A stretch of DNA of 64,000 bases from Colicola sp016286205. GTDB taxonomy: Bacteria; Bacteroidota; Bacteroidia; Bacteroidales; Paludibacteraceae. Below, piece after piece: positions 33,642 through 42,284 of the stretch. The notes below the pieces were generated by a model. It made no database searches. It saw only the letters and a list, made by a program, of their open reading frames with translations, and was not told the origin of the DNA. Positions within the stretch are counted from its first letter, which is position 1; the number at the start of each line of letters is the position of its first letter. Position numbers and translations under genes: made by a program. The DNA lies in assembly GCA_016286205.1 (NCBI GenBank), contig JAEESF010000005.1, positions 62,001 to 126,000 on the forward strand. Reading direction: 5' to 3'.

Positions 33642-34718
33642 ATGAAACACACGATGATTTGGGTGGCAGCGTTGTTGCTGACAATGAGCAGTTTGGTCTC
33701 AGCCCAGAAGCAAGAAGCGCAGCAACAGTATGTTCGCTGTATTGCTTTCTACAACTTGGAGAACCTCTTCGACACTATCCACGATGAAGGCAAAAACGAC
33801 TACGAGTATCTGCCTGACGGAGGTATGAAATGGAACTCGTACAAATACGAGAACAAAATCAAAAACATGGCCTATGCCGTGTCGCAACTGGGTACCGATT
33901 ACGATCCGCGTGGCGCTGCGTGTATCGGTGTCGCCGAGGTGGAGAATATTGGTTGTCTCTACGACCTATGCGCAGAGGCTAATAGCAAATACAATCGCCG
34001 ACTCAAACCTATTTTGCTCGAAGGTCCTGACCGTCGTGGCGTGGATGTGGGTTTCCTCTACGACTCTACGCTCTTCAAACCTTCCAAGGTGACCGGTTAC
34101 GAACTCAAGGCCCACTATGCCGATGGCGGAGTTATCAAGACTCGTCTCCAATTGCTCGTCTCGGGTTACTTGCTCGGAGATGGCTCGCCAGAGAAAATCC
34201 ATATGATCACCAACCACTGGCCTAGTCGTTACGGAGGTGAATTGTCCAGCCGCCCTGGCCGTGACACCGCTGCTATGCTCACAAAGCATATTTGTGACTC
34301 GATCTACCTGAAAGAACCGCCGGCTAAGATTATCATCATGGGTGACCTCAATGATGACCCGGATAACCATAGTTGCAAAGAGGTGCTTAACGCACGCAAA
34401 AAACCGAAAGAGGTAGGGCCGCAAGGATTCTACAATACTATGTGGATTCACCTATCCAATGGTACGGGCACGCTCTTCTACAATGGCAGTTGGAACCTCT
34501 TCGACCAGATTATCATCTCCGAGCCGTTGCTCAATGCCAAAATCAAAGATGGCAAATGGTGCTACTGGAAATCGCAAGTCTTCAACAAGCCATTCTTGAC
34601 GGTTCAGGAGGGTAAGGACAAAGGCGCACCACTCCGTACGCACAAAGCGGGAGTTTGGCAGAATGGCTATGGCGACCACTTCCCGACTATGATTTATCTG
34701 ATTCGCAAGAAAGACTAA
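33642..34718 (+). CDS. Secreted endonuclease/exonuclease/phosphatase family protein
   Basis: The 358-residue product has a signal peptide ending near SLVSAQ. The EEP fold shows FYNLENLFDTIHD (metal-binding Asn/Glu), GVAEVENIG, TNHWPSRYGGELSSRPGR, IIMGDLNDDPDNHS and a final GYGDHFPTMIYL with the catalytic His. This is the Bacteroidota secreted branch, which may cleave extracellular nucleic acids or phosphoesters; the substrate is not evident. It has its own promoter and heads a run that continues into DUF4290 and prs. Confidence 0.88.
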   Translation: MKHTMIWVAALLLTMSSLVSAQKQEAQQQYVRCIAFYNLENLFDTIHDEGKNDYEYLPDGGMKWNSYKYENKIKNMAYAVSQLGTDYDPRGAACIGVAEVENIGCLYDLCAEANSKYNRRLKPILLEGPDRRGVDVGFLYDSTLFKPSKVTGYELKAHYADGGVIKTRLQLLVSGYLLGDGSPEKIHMITNHWPSRYGGELSSRPGRDTAAMLTKHICDSIYLKEPPAKIIIMGDLNDDPDNHSCKEVLNARKKPKEVGPQGFYNTMWIHLSNGTGTLFYNGSWNLFDQIIISEPLLNAKIKDGKWCYWKSQVFNKPFLTVQEGKDKGAPLRTHKAGVWQNGYGDHFPTMIYLIRKKD

Positions 34719-34749
34719 TTGACTATCTTCAGACATAAACCTATCGAAT

Positions 34750-35070
34750 ATGACAGAACTGAACAGACACACCGAGCCGATTCGCATGCGCAACTACGGA
34801 CGCATTGTGCAAGATATGATCCAGTACGCTTGCACTATCACCGACCGCAAGGAGCGTGAATCGTTGGAGTTGTATATAGCTAATTGCATGCGTCAGCGCA
34901 ACCTTATTTGGAATCGTGACCAGGAATCCGGACTCAATCGCGTACGCGAAGATATCATCCGCCTCTCGGATGGACGATTGACCTGCGACTCCGAAGCCTT
35001 CCAGCAACTGATGGCGCAACCCAATATCTTGCAACAAAGCACCAACAACCAAAAAAGGCGTAAAAAATAA
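34750..35070 (+). CDS. DUF4290 domain protein, short form
   Basis: The protein starts HTEPIRMRNYGRIVQDMIQYACTITDRKERESL, which matches the start of DUF4290, a Bacteroidota-specific family of unknown function. As I recall, family members are usually about 200 residues; this one has 106 and ends in a short basic tail (NNQKRRKK). It is either a naturally short form or has lost the C-terminal half. It lies 31 bases after the EEP-family gene and 26 before prs. Confidence 0.75.
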   Translation: MTELNRHTEPIRMRNYGRIVQDMIQYACTITDRKERESLELYIANCMRQRNLIWNRDQESGLNRVREDIIRLSDGRLTCDSEAFQQLMAQPNILQQSTNNQKRRKK

Positions 35071-35096
35071 CTGTTTTTAATAGGTACAAAAAAGGT

Positions 35097-36056
35097 ATGG
35101 AAGAGACTAATCAATTCAAAGTCTTCGCGGGTTCCAAGGGCGAAGCGTTAGCAAAAGGAGTCTGCGAACATCTGGGATGCCAGTTAGGCAAAGTGCATGT
35201 CGATCGTTTTTCCGATGGCGAGTTCTGCACTTATTTCGAAGAGTCCGTTCGTGGCCAGTCGGTCTATCTGGTTCAACCTACTTGCCCCAGTAGCGACAAT
35301 CTGATGGAACTCCTGTTGATGATTGATGCGGCTAAGCGTGCTAGTGCAGCAAAGGTCATCGCGGTGATCCCTTATTTCGGATGGGCACGCCAAGACCGCA
35401 AGGACAAACCCCGTGTTTCTATCGGAGCCAAACTGGTGGCTAATATGTTGCAAGGTGCGGGAGCCGACCGCGTGATTACGGTCGATCTGCATGCTGACCA
35501 GATTCAGGGCTTCTTTGATATTCCTGTGGACCATATCTATGGTTCCAATGTGTTGGCACCGTACGTGGCTAGTCTCAACCTAAAGAAACTGATCGTTGCT
35601 TCGCCTGATGTAGGCGGATCCAAACGAGCATCTAATTTTGCTAAAAAACTACATATTTTGACCGACCGCGAAGTGCCGATGGTCATCTGCTACAAGCATC
35701 GACCGGATTTCAACAAAGTATCCGAGATGCGCGTACTGGGTGATATCTACGGCAAGGATGTTGTCATTTTTGACGATATCGCCGACACTGCAGGCACTCT
35801 GTGTAAAGCCGCCGAGGTAATGCGCGATGGCGGTGCGAAATCTGTTCGTGCCGTAGTAACGCACGGCGTGCTCAGCGGTCAGGCACGCGAACGAATCCAG
35901 GAGAGTGCACTCGAAGAATTGGTGTGCACCGATTCTATCCCATTTGAACCGGGTTGCTGCAGCAAGATTCATGTCGAGAGCCTCGCCGCTTCTATCGCAC
36001 AAACGATTCGTGCTATACAAAACCATACTAGCGTCAGTGAGACGAATGTGAGATAA
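35097..36056 (+). CDS. prs: Ribose-phosphate pyrophosphokinase
   Basis: Prs makes PRPP from ribose-5-phosphate and ATP for nucleotide, His and Trp synthesis. The 319 residues include FSDGEFCTYFEESVRG, YFGWARQDRKDKPR, the family signature DLHADQIQGFFDIPVDHIYG and the PRPP loop VVIFDDIADTAGT (about residues 221-233). All positions for a standard class I enzyme are present. Its product feeds hpt at 14.6 kb. It is followed four bases later by the M28 lipoprotein gene. Confidence 0.96.
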   Translation: MEETNQFKVFAGSKGEALAKGVCEHLGCQLGKVHVDRFSDGEFCTYFEESVRGQSVYLVQPTCPSSDNLMELLLMIDAAKRASAAKVIAVIPYFGWARQDRKDKPRVSIGAKLVANMLQGAGADRVITVDLHADQIQGFFDIPVDHIYGSNVLAPYVASLNLKKLIVASPDVGGSKRASNFAKKLHILTDREVPMVICYKHRPDFNKVSEMRVLGDIYGKDVVIFDDIADTAGTLCKAAEVMRDGGAKSVRAVVTHGVLSGQARERIQESALEELVCTDSIPFEPGCCSKIHVESLAASIAQTIRAIQNHTSVSETNVR

Positions 36057-36059
36057 CGA

Positions 36060-37040
36060 ATGAGACTACTCATACATAAACTGAGCTTCGTACTTTGTAC
36101 GATTCTTCTCCTAACGGCTTGCGGAAAGAAGCAAGCCGTTATCGACCGACCACCTTTCTCGGCTGATTCGGCCTACAGTTATATTGAATCGCAAATGGCT
36201 TTCGGTCCGCGTGTTCCCAATAGCGCCGCGCACATGCAATGTGCCGTCTGGCTCATCGAGCAGTTGCGGGCTTGTGGCGCGCAGGTGGAATTGCAGAAAG
36301 GCAAAATGCCTGACTATCGCGACAACATGCAGCAGATATACAATATCATCGGCCATTTCTCTACACCCGAAATGGCTGACCGCCCACGATTGTTGCTCGC
36401 CGCGCATTACGACACACGACCTTGGTGTGACGAGGAAGAACAGTATAGCGATCGCTATTACAATGTTCCCGGTGCCAATGATGGCGCTAGTGGAGTAGGA
36501 GTTTTGCTCGAGATTGCACGCCAACTGGGTTTGCGTCTTGCCGATAGCACATTCTCTGTGCCGGTTGATATCATTTTCTTCGATTGCGAAGATATGGGCA
36601 CTCCCCATTTCTTTGTCGGACAAGAGCGTGAAGATACGTGGTGTCTGGGGTCGCAACTCTGGGCCAAGCAATACAGTCTCTCGCCTTCAGCGGAATACAA
36701 ATATGGCATTGTGCTCGATATGATTGGTGCTCCTGACGCAGTTTTCCCGTTGGAGATGTATTCTACGCAATACGCGGCTAATTATCAGCAGCAGATTTGG
36801 CGTTCGGCAGAGAAACTCGGCTATGGTGCGATGTTCAGCAATCAGCAGATTTATCCTATCACCGATGACCACTATTATGTCAATGCTATTGCCGGAATTC
36901 CGTGCGTAGATATCATCCATTATGATATTCGCAATGCTACCGGTTTTCCGTGGTGGTGGCATACGCGCCAAGACAATATGTCCAATATCTCAAAATCTAC
37001 TCTTCAGGCCGTTGGCGAAGTAGTGATGAGCCAGTTGTAA
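36060..37040 (+). CDS. M28 family peptidase / glutaminyl cyclase-like lipoprotein
   Basis: A lipoprotein signal with LLTAC (Cys about 21) precedes an M28 domain. Zinc-ligand motifs are AAHYDTRPW, PGANDGASGVGVLLEIAR, DIIFFDCEDMG and a C-terminal WWHTRQDNMSNIS. In Bacteroidota this branch contains both aminopeptidases and glutaminyl cyclases, and cyclisation of N-terminal Gln on exported proteins is common there. The sequence alone does not decide between them. The protein would face the periplasm. Confidence 0.87.
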   Translation: MRLLIHKLSFVLCTILLLTACGKKQAVIDRPPFSADSAYSYIESQMAFGPRVPNSAAHMQCAVWLIEQLRACGAQVELQKGKMPDYRDNMQQIYNIIGHFSTPEMADRPRLLLAAHYDTRPWCDEEEQYSDRYYNVPGANDGASGVGVLLEIARQLGLRLADSTFSVPVDIIFFDCEDMGTPHFFVGQEREDTWCLGSQLWAKQYSLSPSAEYKYGIVLDMIGAPDAVFPLEMYSTQYAANYQQQIWRSAEKLGYGAMFSNQQIYPITDDHYYVNAIAGIPCVDIIHYDIRNATGFPWWWHTRQDNMSNISKSTLQAVGEVVMSQL

Positions 37041-37054
37041 ATGTCAAATCACAA

Positions 37055-37804
37055 ATGACAAATTTATTAGAAATAAAAAATCTCCACGCCTCGATTGGCG
37101 GAAAGGAAATACTCAAGGGAATCAATCTAACCATTCGCGAAGGCGAGGTGCACGCTATCATGGGGCCTAACGGCGCGGGCAAATCGACTCTGTCGGCTGT
37201 TCTTACGGGCAATCCCGCATACGAGGTAACGGCGGGCCAAGTGTTGCTTCGCGGACAGGATCTGTTGGCCATGGAGCCTGAAGTGCGCGCACGCGCAGGC
37301 GTGTTCCTTAGTTTTCAATACCCGGTCGAGATTCCCGGAGTCAGCATGACCAATTTCATGCGCACCGCGGTTAACGAGAAACGTGCTTACGAAGGCAAAG
37401 AGCCGCTTTCTGCTAAGGAGTTTCTATCGCTCATGCGTGAGAAAAAGAAACTGGTAGAGATGGCCGACAAACTCAACAACCGCTCTGTCAACGAAGGTTT
37501 CTCCGGAGGAGAAAAGAAGAAGAACGAAATCTTCCAAATGGCGATGCTCGAACCCTGTTTGGCTATTCTGGACGAAACCGATAGCGGACTCGATATCGAT
37601 GCTTTGCGCGTTGTGGCGGAAGGTGTCAATCGCCTCAAACGACCGGACAATGCCACTATCGTCATCACCCACTATCAGCGTTTACTGGATTATATAGTTC
37701 CCGATTTTGTCCATGTACTTGCCGATGGCAAAATTGTCAAAACAGGCGACAAAACATTGGCTCTCGAACTAGAAGATAAAGGCTATGAGAGTTTCGAAAG
37801 GTGA
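37055..37804 (+). CDS. sufC: Fe-S cluster assembly ATPase SufC
   Basis: SufC is the ABC-type ATPase of the SufBCD scaffold for Fe-S cluster assembly. The 249 residues show Walker A (MGPNGAGKST), the Q-loop region FLSFQYPVEIPGV, the SufC-type signature GFSGGEKKKNEIFQM, Walker B LAILDETDSGLDIDAL and the switch ITHYQRLL. The ATG at 37055 is chosen; an upstream in-frame extension to 36950 lies within the M28 gene. SufB is not upstream, which is unusual. The 3' end overlaps sufD by 20 bases. Confidence 0.95.
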   Translation: MTNLLEIKNLHASIGGKEILKGINLTIREGEVHAIMGPNGAGKSTLSAVLTGNPAYEVTAGQVLLRGQDLLAMEPEVRARAGVFLSFQYPVEIPGVSMTNFMRTAVNEKRAYEGKEPLSAKEFLSLMREKKKLVEMADKLNNRSVNEGFSGGEKKKNEIFQMAMLEPCLAILDETDSGLDIDALRVVAEGVNRLKRPDNATIVITHYQRLLDYIVPDFVHVLADGKIVKTGDKTLALELEDKGYESFER

Positions 37805-38399
37805 GATATTCGAACGCGTATTTCTTGACGAGCCATCTCTGGACTTGCACATTGTGCAGGCCGAGGGTTCGCGCGTTAAGATTCATATACTGAATTTCTC
37901 TTCGGCTACCAATCGCCTAACTGTAGAACAGACAGGCCGCGATTGCGCGACCGAAATCTACGCTTTGGCTTATTTGCACGATGCGGACAAAGTTGATACG
38001 GAAACGCACGTAACGCATCGCGTGGGAGGCGGTAAATCCGACCAACTGATTAAATTTGTGTTGGATGATCAGGCTCAAGGACGATTCTTTGGCGAACTGA
38101 AAATCGATCCCGATGCACAACAAGTGGAAGCGCACCAGACCAATCGCAATATTCTGCTTTCCGATGAAGCGAAAATGCGCACGCGGCCTCAGTTGGAGAT
38201 TTATGCTGATGATGTGCAGGCCACGCACGGAGCCAGTACAGGCCAACTGGACAATGCGGCACTTTTCTATATGCAGCAACGCGGTATAGGCAAACAAAAA
38301 GCGCGTCAACTACTCGTCGGCGCGTTTGTTCGGGAGATTATTGATACTATCTCTGATGAATCGATTAGAGAAAATCTTCTCCGTAAGTTAGACCTTTAA
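37785..38399 (+). CDS. sufD: SufD-like Fe-S assembly scaffold, short form
   Basis: The sequence matches the C-terminal beta-helix and tail of SufD: VSKGEIFERVFLDEP, HQTNRNILLSDEAKMRTRPQ, LEIYADDVQATHGASTGQLD and FYMQQRGIGKQKARQLL. Bacteroidales SufD proteins usually have over 400 residues; this has 204 and lacks the N-terminal helical domain and the first half of the helix. It starts with ATG overlapping sufC, so it is not cut by the window or by a visible frameshift. Whether it forms a working scaffold without sufB nearby is unclear. Confidence 0.82.
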   Translation: MRVSKGEIFERVFLDEPSLDLHIVQAEGSRVKIHILNFSSATNRLTVEQTGRDCATEIYALAYLHDADKVDTETHVTHRVGGGKSDQLIKFVLDDQAQGRFFGELKIDPDAQQVEAHQTNRNILLSDEAKMRTRPQLEIYADDVQATHGASTGQLDNAALFYMQQRGIGKQKARQLLVGAFVREIIDTISDESIRENLLRKLDL

Positions 38400-38425
38400 C
38401 CTCTAACCTCTCGTCCTCTAGCCCT
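38396..38425 (+). repeat. CCTCTA short repeat between sufD and ispB
   Basis: CCTTTAACCTCTAACCTCTC is followed by GTCCTCTAGCC. It is the same word family as the ssb 3' repeat and the array after rpsO. No hairpin terminator is seen between the convergent genes. Confidence 0.55.
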
Positions 38426-39418
38426 TTATTGAACTCTATTGATGGCGAAGTCCAATAGGCCTAGCAAACTTTGTTTCTCGCTACAGTCACGGAAAACCGA
38501 TAAGGCTTCCGTGGCTTTCTTTTTATAGTCCAACATTTGCTGAACAGCATATTCATCGCCATGAAAACGTAGCACGAAGGCCTTGATTTCTTGTAGCGCT
38601 TTCTCGGTGTCCAGAACTTCGCTATGTGCTGCCAGCAATTCGCCTAATGCTTTGATGTGTTCTGCTTCGTCTTGCGGCGCACGGCGTAGTGCTTCGATGA
38701 GTGGCAGAGTAACTTTGCCATCGCGCAAGTCGCTCATGGTCGGTTTGCCTATTTCCTCCAGGTCGCTATAGTCAAAGATATCATCTTTGATTTGGAAACA
38801 GAGTCCGAGCATTTTGCCGTAATCGCGTAGCGCAGCCCGTTGACGAGCTGTGCAACCTGCGCTCTCTGCGCCTGCTTCGGCGCAAGCCTGGAAAAGTTGA
38901 GCCGTTTTTTGCTCAATCACTTGATAGTAACGCTCCTCGTCAATCCACATACTCTGGCCTACGTGCAATTGCACCATCTCGCCGCTGCTGAGACTCTTGC
39001 CCAGTTGCGAGACAATTTCCAGAATGCGAATATTGCGCACTTCGGCTATCAGCCCAATCACTTTGGCTAGCATATAATCGCCAATGAGAACTGCCACTTT
39101 GTTGCTCCATTTGGCATGCACAGCCGCTACACCGCGACGTGTGTCGGAACTATCCACTACGTCATCGTGAATAAGACTGGCAGTATGGAGCAATTCCAAT
39201 GCCACGGCCGAACGAAGCGTTTTGTCCGTGATGGGATTGCATACTTGCGCAGCCAACATCACCAACAGAGGGCGCAACTGTTTGCCGCGCCGTGAACCAA
39301 CGTATTGCAACACTTCCTGTTGCAGTTTGTTGTCCGCGCGAAGGGCCTGTTCCATCAGTCGCTCGTACTGTTTCCATTGCGATTCTATCGGTCGCCGTAT
39401 TTCTGTGATTGTTGCCAT
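38426..39418 (-). CDS. ispB: Polyprenyl diphosphate synthase
   Basis: This trans-isoprenyl diphosphate synthase makes the side chain of the respiratory quinone. The 330 residues contain GKQLRPLLVML, the first Asp-rich motif LIHDDVVDSSDTRRG (about residues 83-97), GDYMLAK and the second motif QIKDDIFDYSD (about 208-218). The octaprenyl assignment is conventional; the chain length cannot be read here. It converges on sufD with a 26-base spacer of CCTCTA repeats, and has its own promoter divergent from uxaC. Confidence 0.93.
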   Translation of the reverse strand: MATITEIRRPIESQWKQYERLMEQALRADNKLQQEVLQYVGSRRGKQLRPLLVMLAAQVCNPITDKTLRSAVALELLHTASLIHDDVVDSSDTRRGVAAVHAKWSNKVAVLIGDYMLAKVIGLIAEVRNIRILEIVSQLGKSLSSGEMVQLHVGQSMWIDEERYYQVIEQKTAQLFQACAEAGAESAGCTARQRAALRDYGKMLGLCFQIKDDIFDYSDLEEIGKPTMSDLRDGKVTLPLIEALRRAPQDEAEHIKALGELLAAHSEVLDTEKALQEIKAFVLRFHGDEYAVQQMLDYKKKATEALSVFRDCSEKQSLLGLLDFAINRVQ

Positions 39419-39435
39419 TGTTATGAAAAATCGTG

Positions 39436-39467
39436 CAAAGGTACTAAATTATTTGCATATATCAAAA
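39436..39467 (-). promoter_or_regulatory. Promoter for ispB
   Basis: On the minus strand TACCTTTG (39443-39436) is the -7 box and TTTTGATATATGC (39467-39455) covers the -33 position. The start codon is about 18 bases downstream. Confidence 0.68.
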
Positions 39468-39490
39468 TTTTTTGCGCACTTTTGCGCAGC

Positions 39491-39617
39491 AAATCTTAAT
39501 GAGAGTACATTTTTTGAGGTGGAAAATGTCAGGTAATGCTCTCGTGATCGTCTCGATAAAGTCTCGTTTAAACCACGTTATGCTCCCGTAGGTGAAAAAT
39601 CTTAATCAGAGTACATT
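39491..39617 (-). repeat. Dispersed intergenic repeat, copy C (inverse orientation)
   Basis: On the minus strand the element is bounded on both sides by ATGTACTCT(G/C)ATTAAGATTT. Between these lie ACGAGACTTTATCGAGACGATC and ACGAGAGCATTACCTGACA, here given in pieces. It lies between the divergent ispB and uxaC promoters. The full spacer 39419-39773 holds the two promoters, this repeat and about 80 bases with no feature I recognise. Confidence 0.8.
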
Positions 39618-39699
39618 TGTGGAGATAGATAATCGGGAAAGGCCGATGTGGAAAATTTGACAGAAAAGGGAGAAAAGGTCCTTAGGGAATGGCATATGC

Positions 39700-39730
39700 T
39701 TGCATATGTCATTTTTTTGTAGTACCTTTG
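39700..39730 (+). promoter_or_regulatory. Promoter for the hexuronate operon
   Basis: TTGCATATG (39700-39708) and TACCTTTG (39723-39730) form the -33 and -7 elements. No clear operator palindrome for a hexuronate regulator is visible beside them. Confidence 0.7.
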
Positions 39731-39773
39731 TCGTCGCAAAATGTGCGATAAATCATTTAACACGAAAATAGAT

Positions 39774-41189
39774 ATGAAAGCATTTATGGACAAAGACTTC
39801 CTGCTGCAAACCGAAACAGCGAAGGAACTCTATCACAATCATGCGGCAAAAATGCCGATCATCGATTATCATTGTCACCTGATTCCGCAGATGGTAGCGG
39901 AGAACAAACGCTTTGAGTCGATTGCACAGATTTGGCTGATGGGCGACCACTACAAATGGCGCGCTATGCGTTCCAACGGTGTGGACGAGCGTTTCTGTAC
40001 CGGTAAGGACACCACCGACTGGGAGAAATTCGAGAAATGGGCAGAGACCGTTCCTTATACTTTCCGCAACCCGCTATACCATTGGACCCATCTGGAGCTC
40101 AAGACCGCTTTCGGCATTGAGGAGCGTTTGAATCCCGAGACCGCACGTGCGATATACGACAAGTGCAATGACCTGATAGCCAATGACCCGAAATTCTGTC
40201 CGCAAGGACTGATGAAGCATTATCATGTGGAACTCGTTTGTACGACCGATGATCCGGCTGATAGCCTGGAGTGGCACAAGATGCTGAAGGATGATCCGAA
40301 AGCTGAGGTGCGTATGTTGCCGACCTGGCGTCCTGATGCAGGAATGAATATCGAAGCCGCTACATGGAAAGCATATATCGAGAAACTGGCTAAGGTGGCA
40401 GGCGTGGATATTAAGTCGTTTGCTGACCTGGTGGATGCTCTGCAGAAACGCCACGATTTCTTTGAGTCGATGGGTTGTCGTCTGAGCGACCACGGAATAG
40501 AGGAATTCTACGACGAACCGTACACTGTTAAAGAGATTAACGAGATTTTCAAGAAAGCTCTGGCAGGCAAGGCGCTGAGCGCATACGAGATTCGTCAGTA
40601 CAAACACGCTTATCTGCATGCTCAGGCTGAGATGGACTACGCGTCTGGTTGGACCCAACAGTACCACTATGGTGCTATTCGTAACAATAACTCGAAGATG
40701 TTTGCCGCCCTGGGCGCAGACACCGGTTTCGACTCCATTGGTGAGTTTACGACCGCGAAAGCCATGAGCCATTTTCTCGATGAGATGAATAGCGAAGGCC
40801 ATCTGGCAAAGACGATTCTCTACAACCTGAATCCGTGTGCCAATGAGGTAATCGCAACCATGTTGGGTAACTTCCAGGATGGCTCTGTGCCGGGTAAGAT
40901 CCAGTTCGGTAGCGGATGGTGGTTCCTCGATCAGAAAGATGGTATGGAGAAGCAGATGATGGCTCTCTCGAATCTAGGTCTATTGTCGCGTCTCGTCGGC
41001 ATGTTGACCGACAGCCGTTCGTTCCTCAGCTATCCGCGCCATGAGTATTTCCGCCGCACACTGTGTAACATTCTCGGCAACGATATCGAGAATGGCATGA
41101 TTCCGTACACCGGTTACGAGAAAGCTCGCGTACAGCAAATGGTAGAGGATATCTGCTACAATAATGCGAAAAACTATTTCAAATTTTAG
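39774..41189 (+). CDS. uxaC: Glucuronate (uronate) isomerase
   Basis: UxaC converts glucuronate to fructuronate and galacturonate to tagaturonate. The 471 residues begin MKAFMDKDFLLQTETAKELYHNHAAKMPIIDYHCHL, with the metal-binding HxH at about residues 32-34, and the conserved IQFGSGWWFLDQKDGM and MLTDSRSFLSYPRHEYFRR follow near the end. An in-frame ATG at 39741 is possible but adds an unrelated leader right after the promoter, so 39774 is preferred. It heads uxaC-kdgK-eda-exuT. Confidence 0.95.
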   Translation: MKAFMDKDFLLQTETAKELYHNHAAKMPIIDYHCHLIPQMVAENKRFESIAQIWLMGDHYKWRAMRSNGVDERFCTGKDTTDWEKFEKWAETVPYTFRNPLYHWTHLELKTAFGIEERLNPETARAIYDKCNDLIANDPKFCPQGLMKHYHVELVCTTDDPADSLEWHKMLKDDPKAEVRMLPTWRPDAGMNIEAATWKAYIEKLAKVAGVDIKSFADLVDALQKRHDFFESMGCRLSDHGIEEFYDEPYTVKEINEIFKKALAGKALSAYEIRQYKHAYLHAQAEMDYASGWTQQYHYGAIRNNNSKMFAALGADTGFDSIGEFTTAKAMSHFLDEMNSEGHLAKTILYNLNPCANEVIATMLGNFQDGSVPGKIQFGSGWWFLDQKDGMEKQMMALSNLGLLSRLVGMLTDSRSFLSYPRHEYFRRTLCNILGNDIENGMIPYTGYEKARVQQMVEDICYNNAKNYFKF

Positions 41190-41215
41190 ATTTAACATTT
41201 AATATTTAAGATACA

Positions 41216-42241
41216 ATGGCTAAAATTATTACTTTAGGCGAGATTATGCTCCGCCTGAGTCCGGAAGGACAAGACCGTTTCATTCAATCGGAGCATTTCC
41301 GTATCATTCCCGGTGGCGGTGAGGCAAATGTGGCTATCTCGTGTGCCAATTATGGTCACGAGGCATATTTGGTAACCAAACTGCCGAAGCACGAGATTGG
41401 TCAGATAGCAGTGAACGCGCTGCGCCGCTATGGTGTGAAGGACGATTATATCGTTCGCGGTGGCGATCGCATTGGTTTGTATTACTGCGAGACAGGCGCT
41501 TCCATGCGTCCGTCCAAGGTTATATACGACCGTGCTCACTCGGCTATCGCAGAGGCTGATCCAAAGGATTTTGATTTTGACAAAATCATGGAAGGTGCTG
41601 CTTGGTTCCACTGGTCGGGCATCACGCCTGCAATCTCGGACAAGGCTGCTGAGATCACCAAACTGGCTTGCGAAGCAGCCAAACGTCACGGTGTAACCGT
41701 AAGCGTGGATCTAAATTTCCGCAAGAAATTGTGGACGAGCGAGAAAGCTATCTCGATCATGCGCCCGCTGATGAAATACGTGGATGTTTGTATAGGCAAC
41801 GAGGAAGATGCAGAACTTTGCCTCGGCTTCAAGCCTGATGCAGATGTAGAAGGCGGCGAGACCAATGCTGAAGGTTACAAGGGCATCTTCGAGCAGATGA
41901 TGAAGGAGTTCGGCTTTAAGTATGTTGTTTCTACGCTGCGTGAGTCGTTCAGCGCGACTTTCAACGGTTGGAAAGCAATGATATACAACGGCAAAGAGTT
42001 CTACCAGAGCAAACGCTACGAGATCAACCCGATTATCGACCGCGTAGGCGGTGGTGACAGCTTCTCCGGCGGTTTGATCCATGGTATGCTCAAATATCCG
42101 GACAACCAAGGTGCAGCGCTTGAGTTCGCTGTAGCTGCTTCGGCTTTGAAGCATACTATCAACGGCGATTTCAACTTGGTAAGCGAGGACGAAGTCCTCA
42201 GCTTGGCAGGTGGTAATGCCAACGGACGAGTTCAGCGCTAA
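41216..42241 (+). CDS. kdgK: 2-dehydro-3-deoxygluconokinase (PfkB family)
   Basis: This kinase phosphorylates 2-keto-3-deoxygluconate to KDPG. The 341-residue ribokinase-fold protein has LGEIMLRLSPEG, GGGEANVAISCANYG, DLNFRKKLW and the catalytic DRVGGGDSFSGGLIHG (about residues 275-290). Family assignment is firm; the substrate follows from its position between uronate isomerase and KDPG aldolase genes. It lies 26 bases after uxaC. Confidence 0.92.
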   Translation: MAKIITLGEIMLRLSPEGQDRFIQSEHFRIIPGGGEANVAISCANYGHEAYLVTKLPKHEIGQIAVNALRRYGVKDDYIVRGGDRIGLYYCETGASMRPSKVIYDRAHSAIAEADPKDFDFDKIMEGAAWFHWSGITPAISDKAAEITKLACEAAKRHGVTVSVDLNFRKKLWTSEKAISIMRPLMKYVDVCIGNEEDAELCLGFKPDADVEGGETNAEGYKGIFEQMMKEFGFKYVVSTLRESFSATFNGWKAMIYNGKEFYQSKRYEINPIIDRVGGGDSFSGGLIHGMLKYPDNQGAALEFAVAASALKHTINGDFNLVSEDEVLSLAGGNANGRVQR

Positions 42242-42284
42242 TTACTCGAAAGTCGAAAGTCAAAAGTTGAAAGAAAGGAAATTT

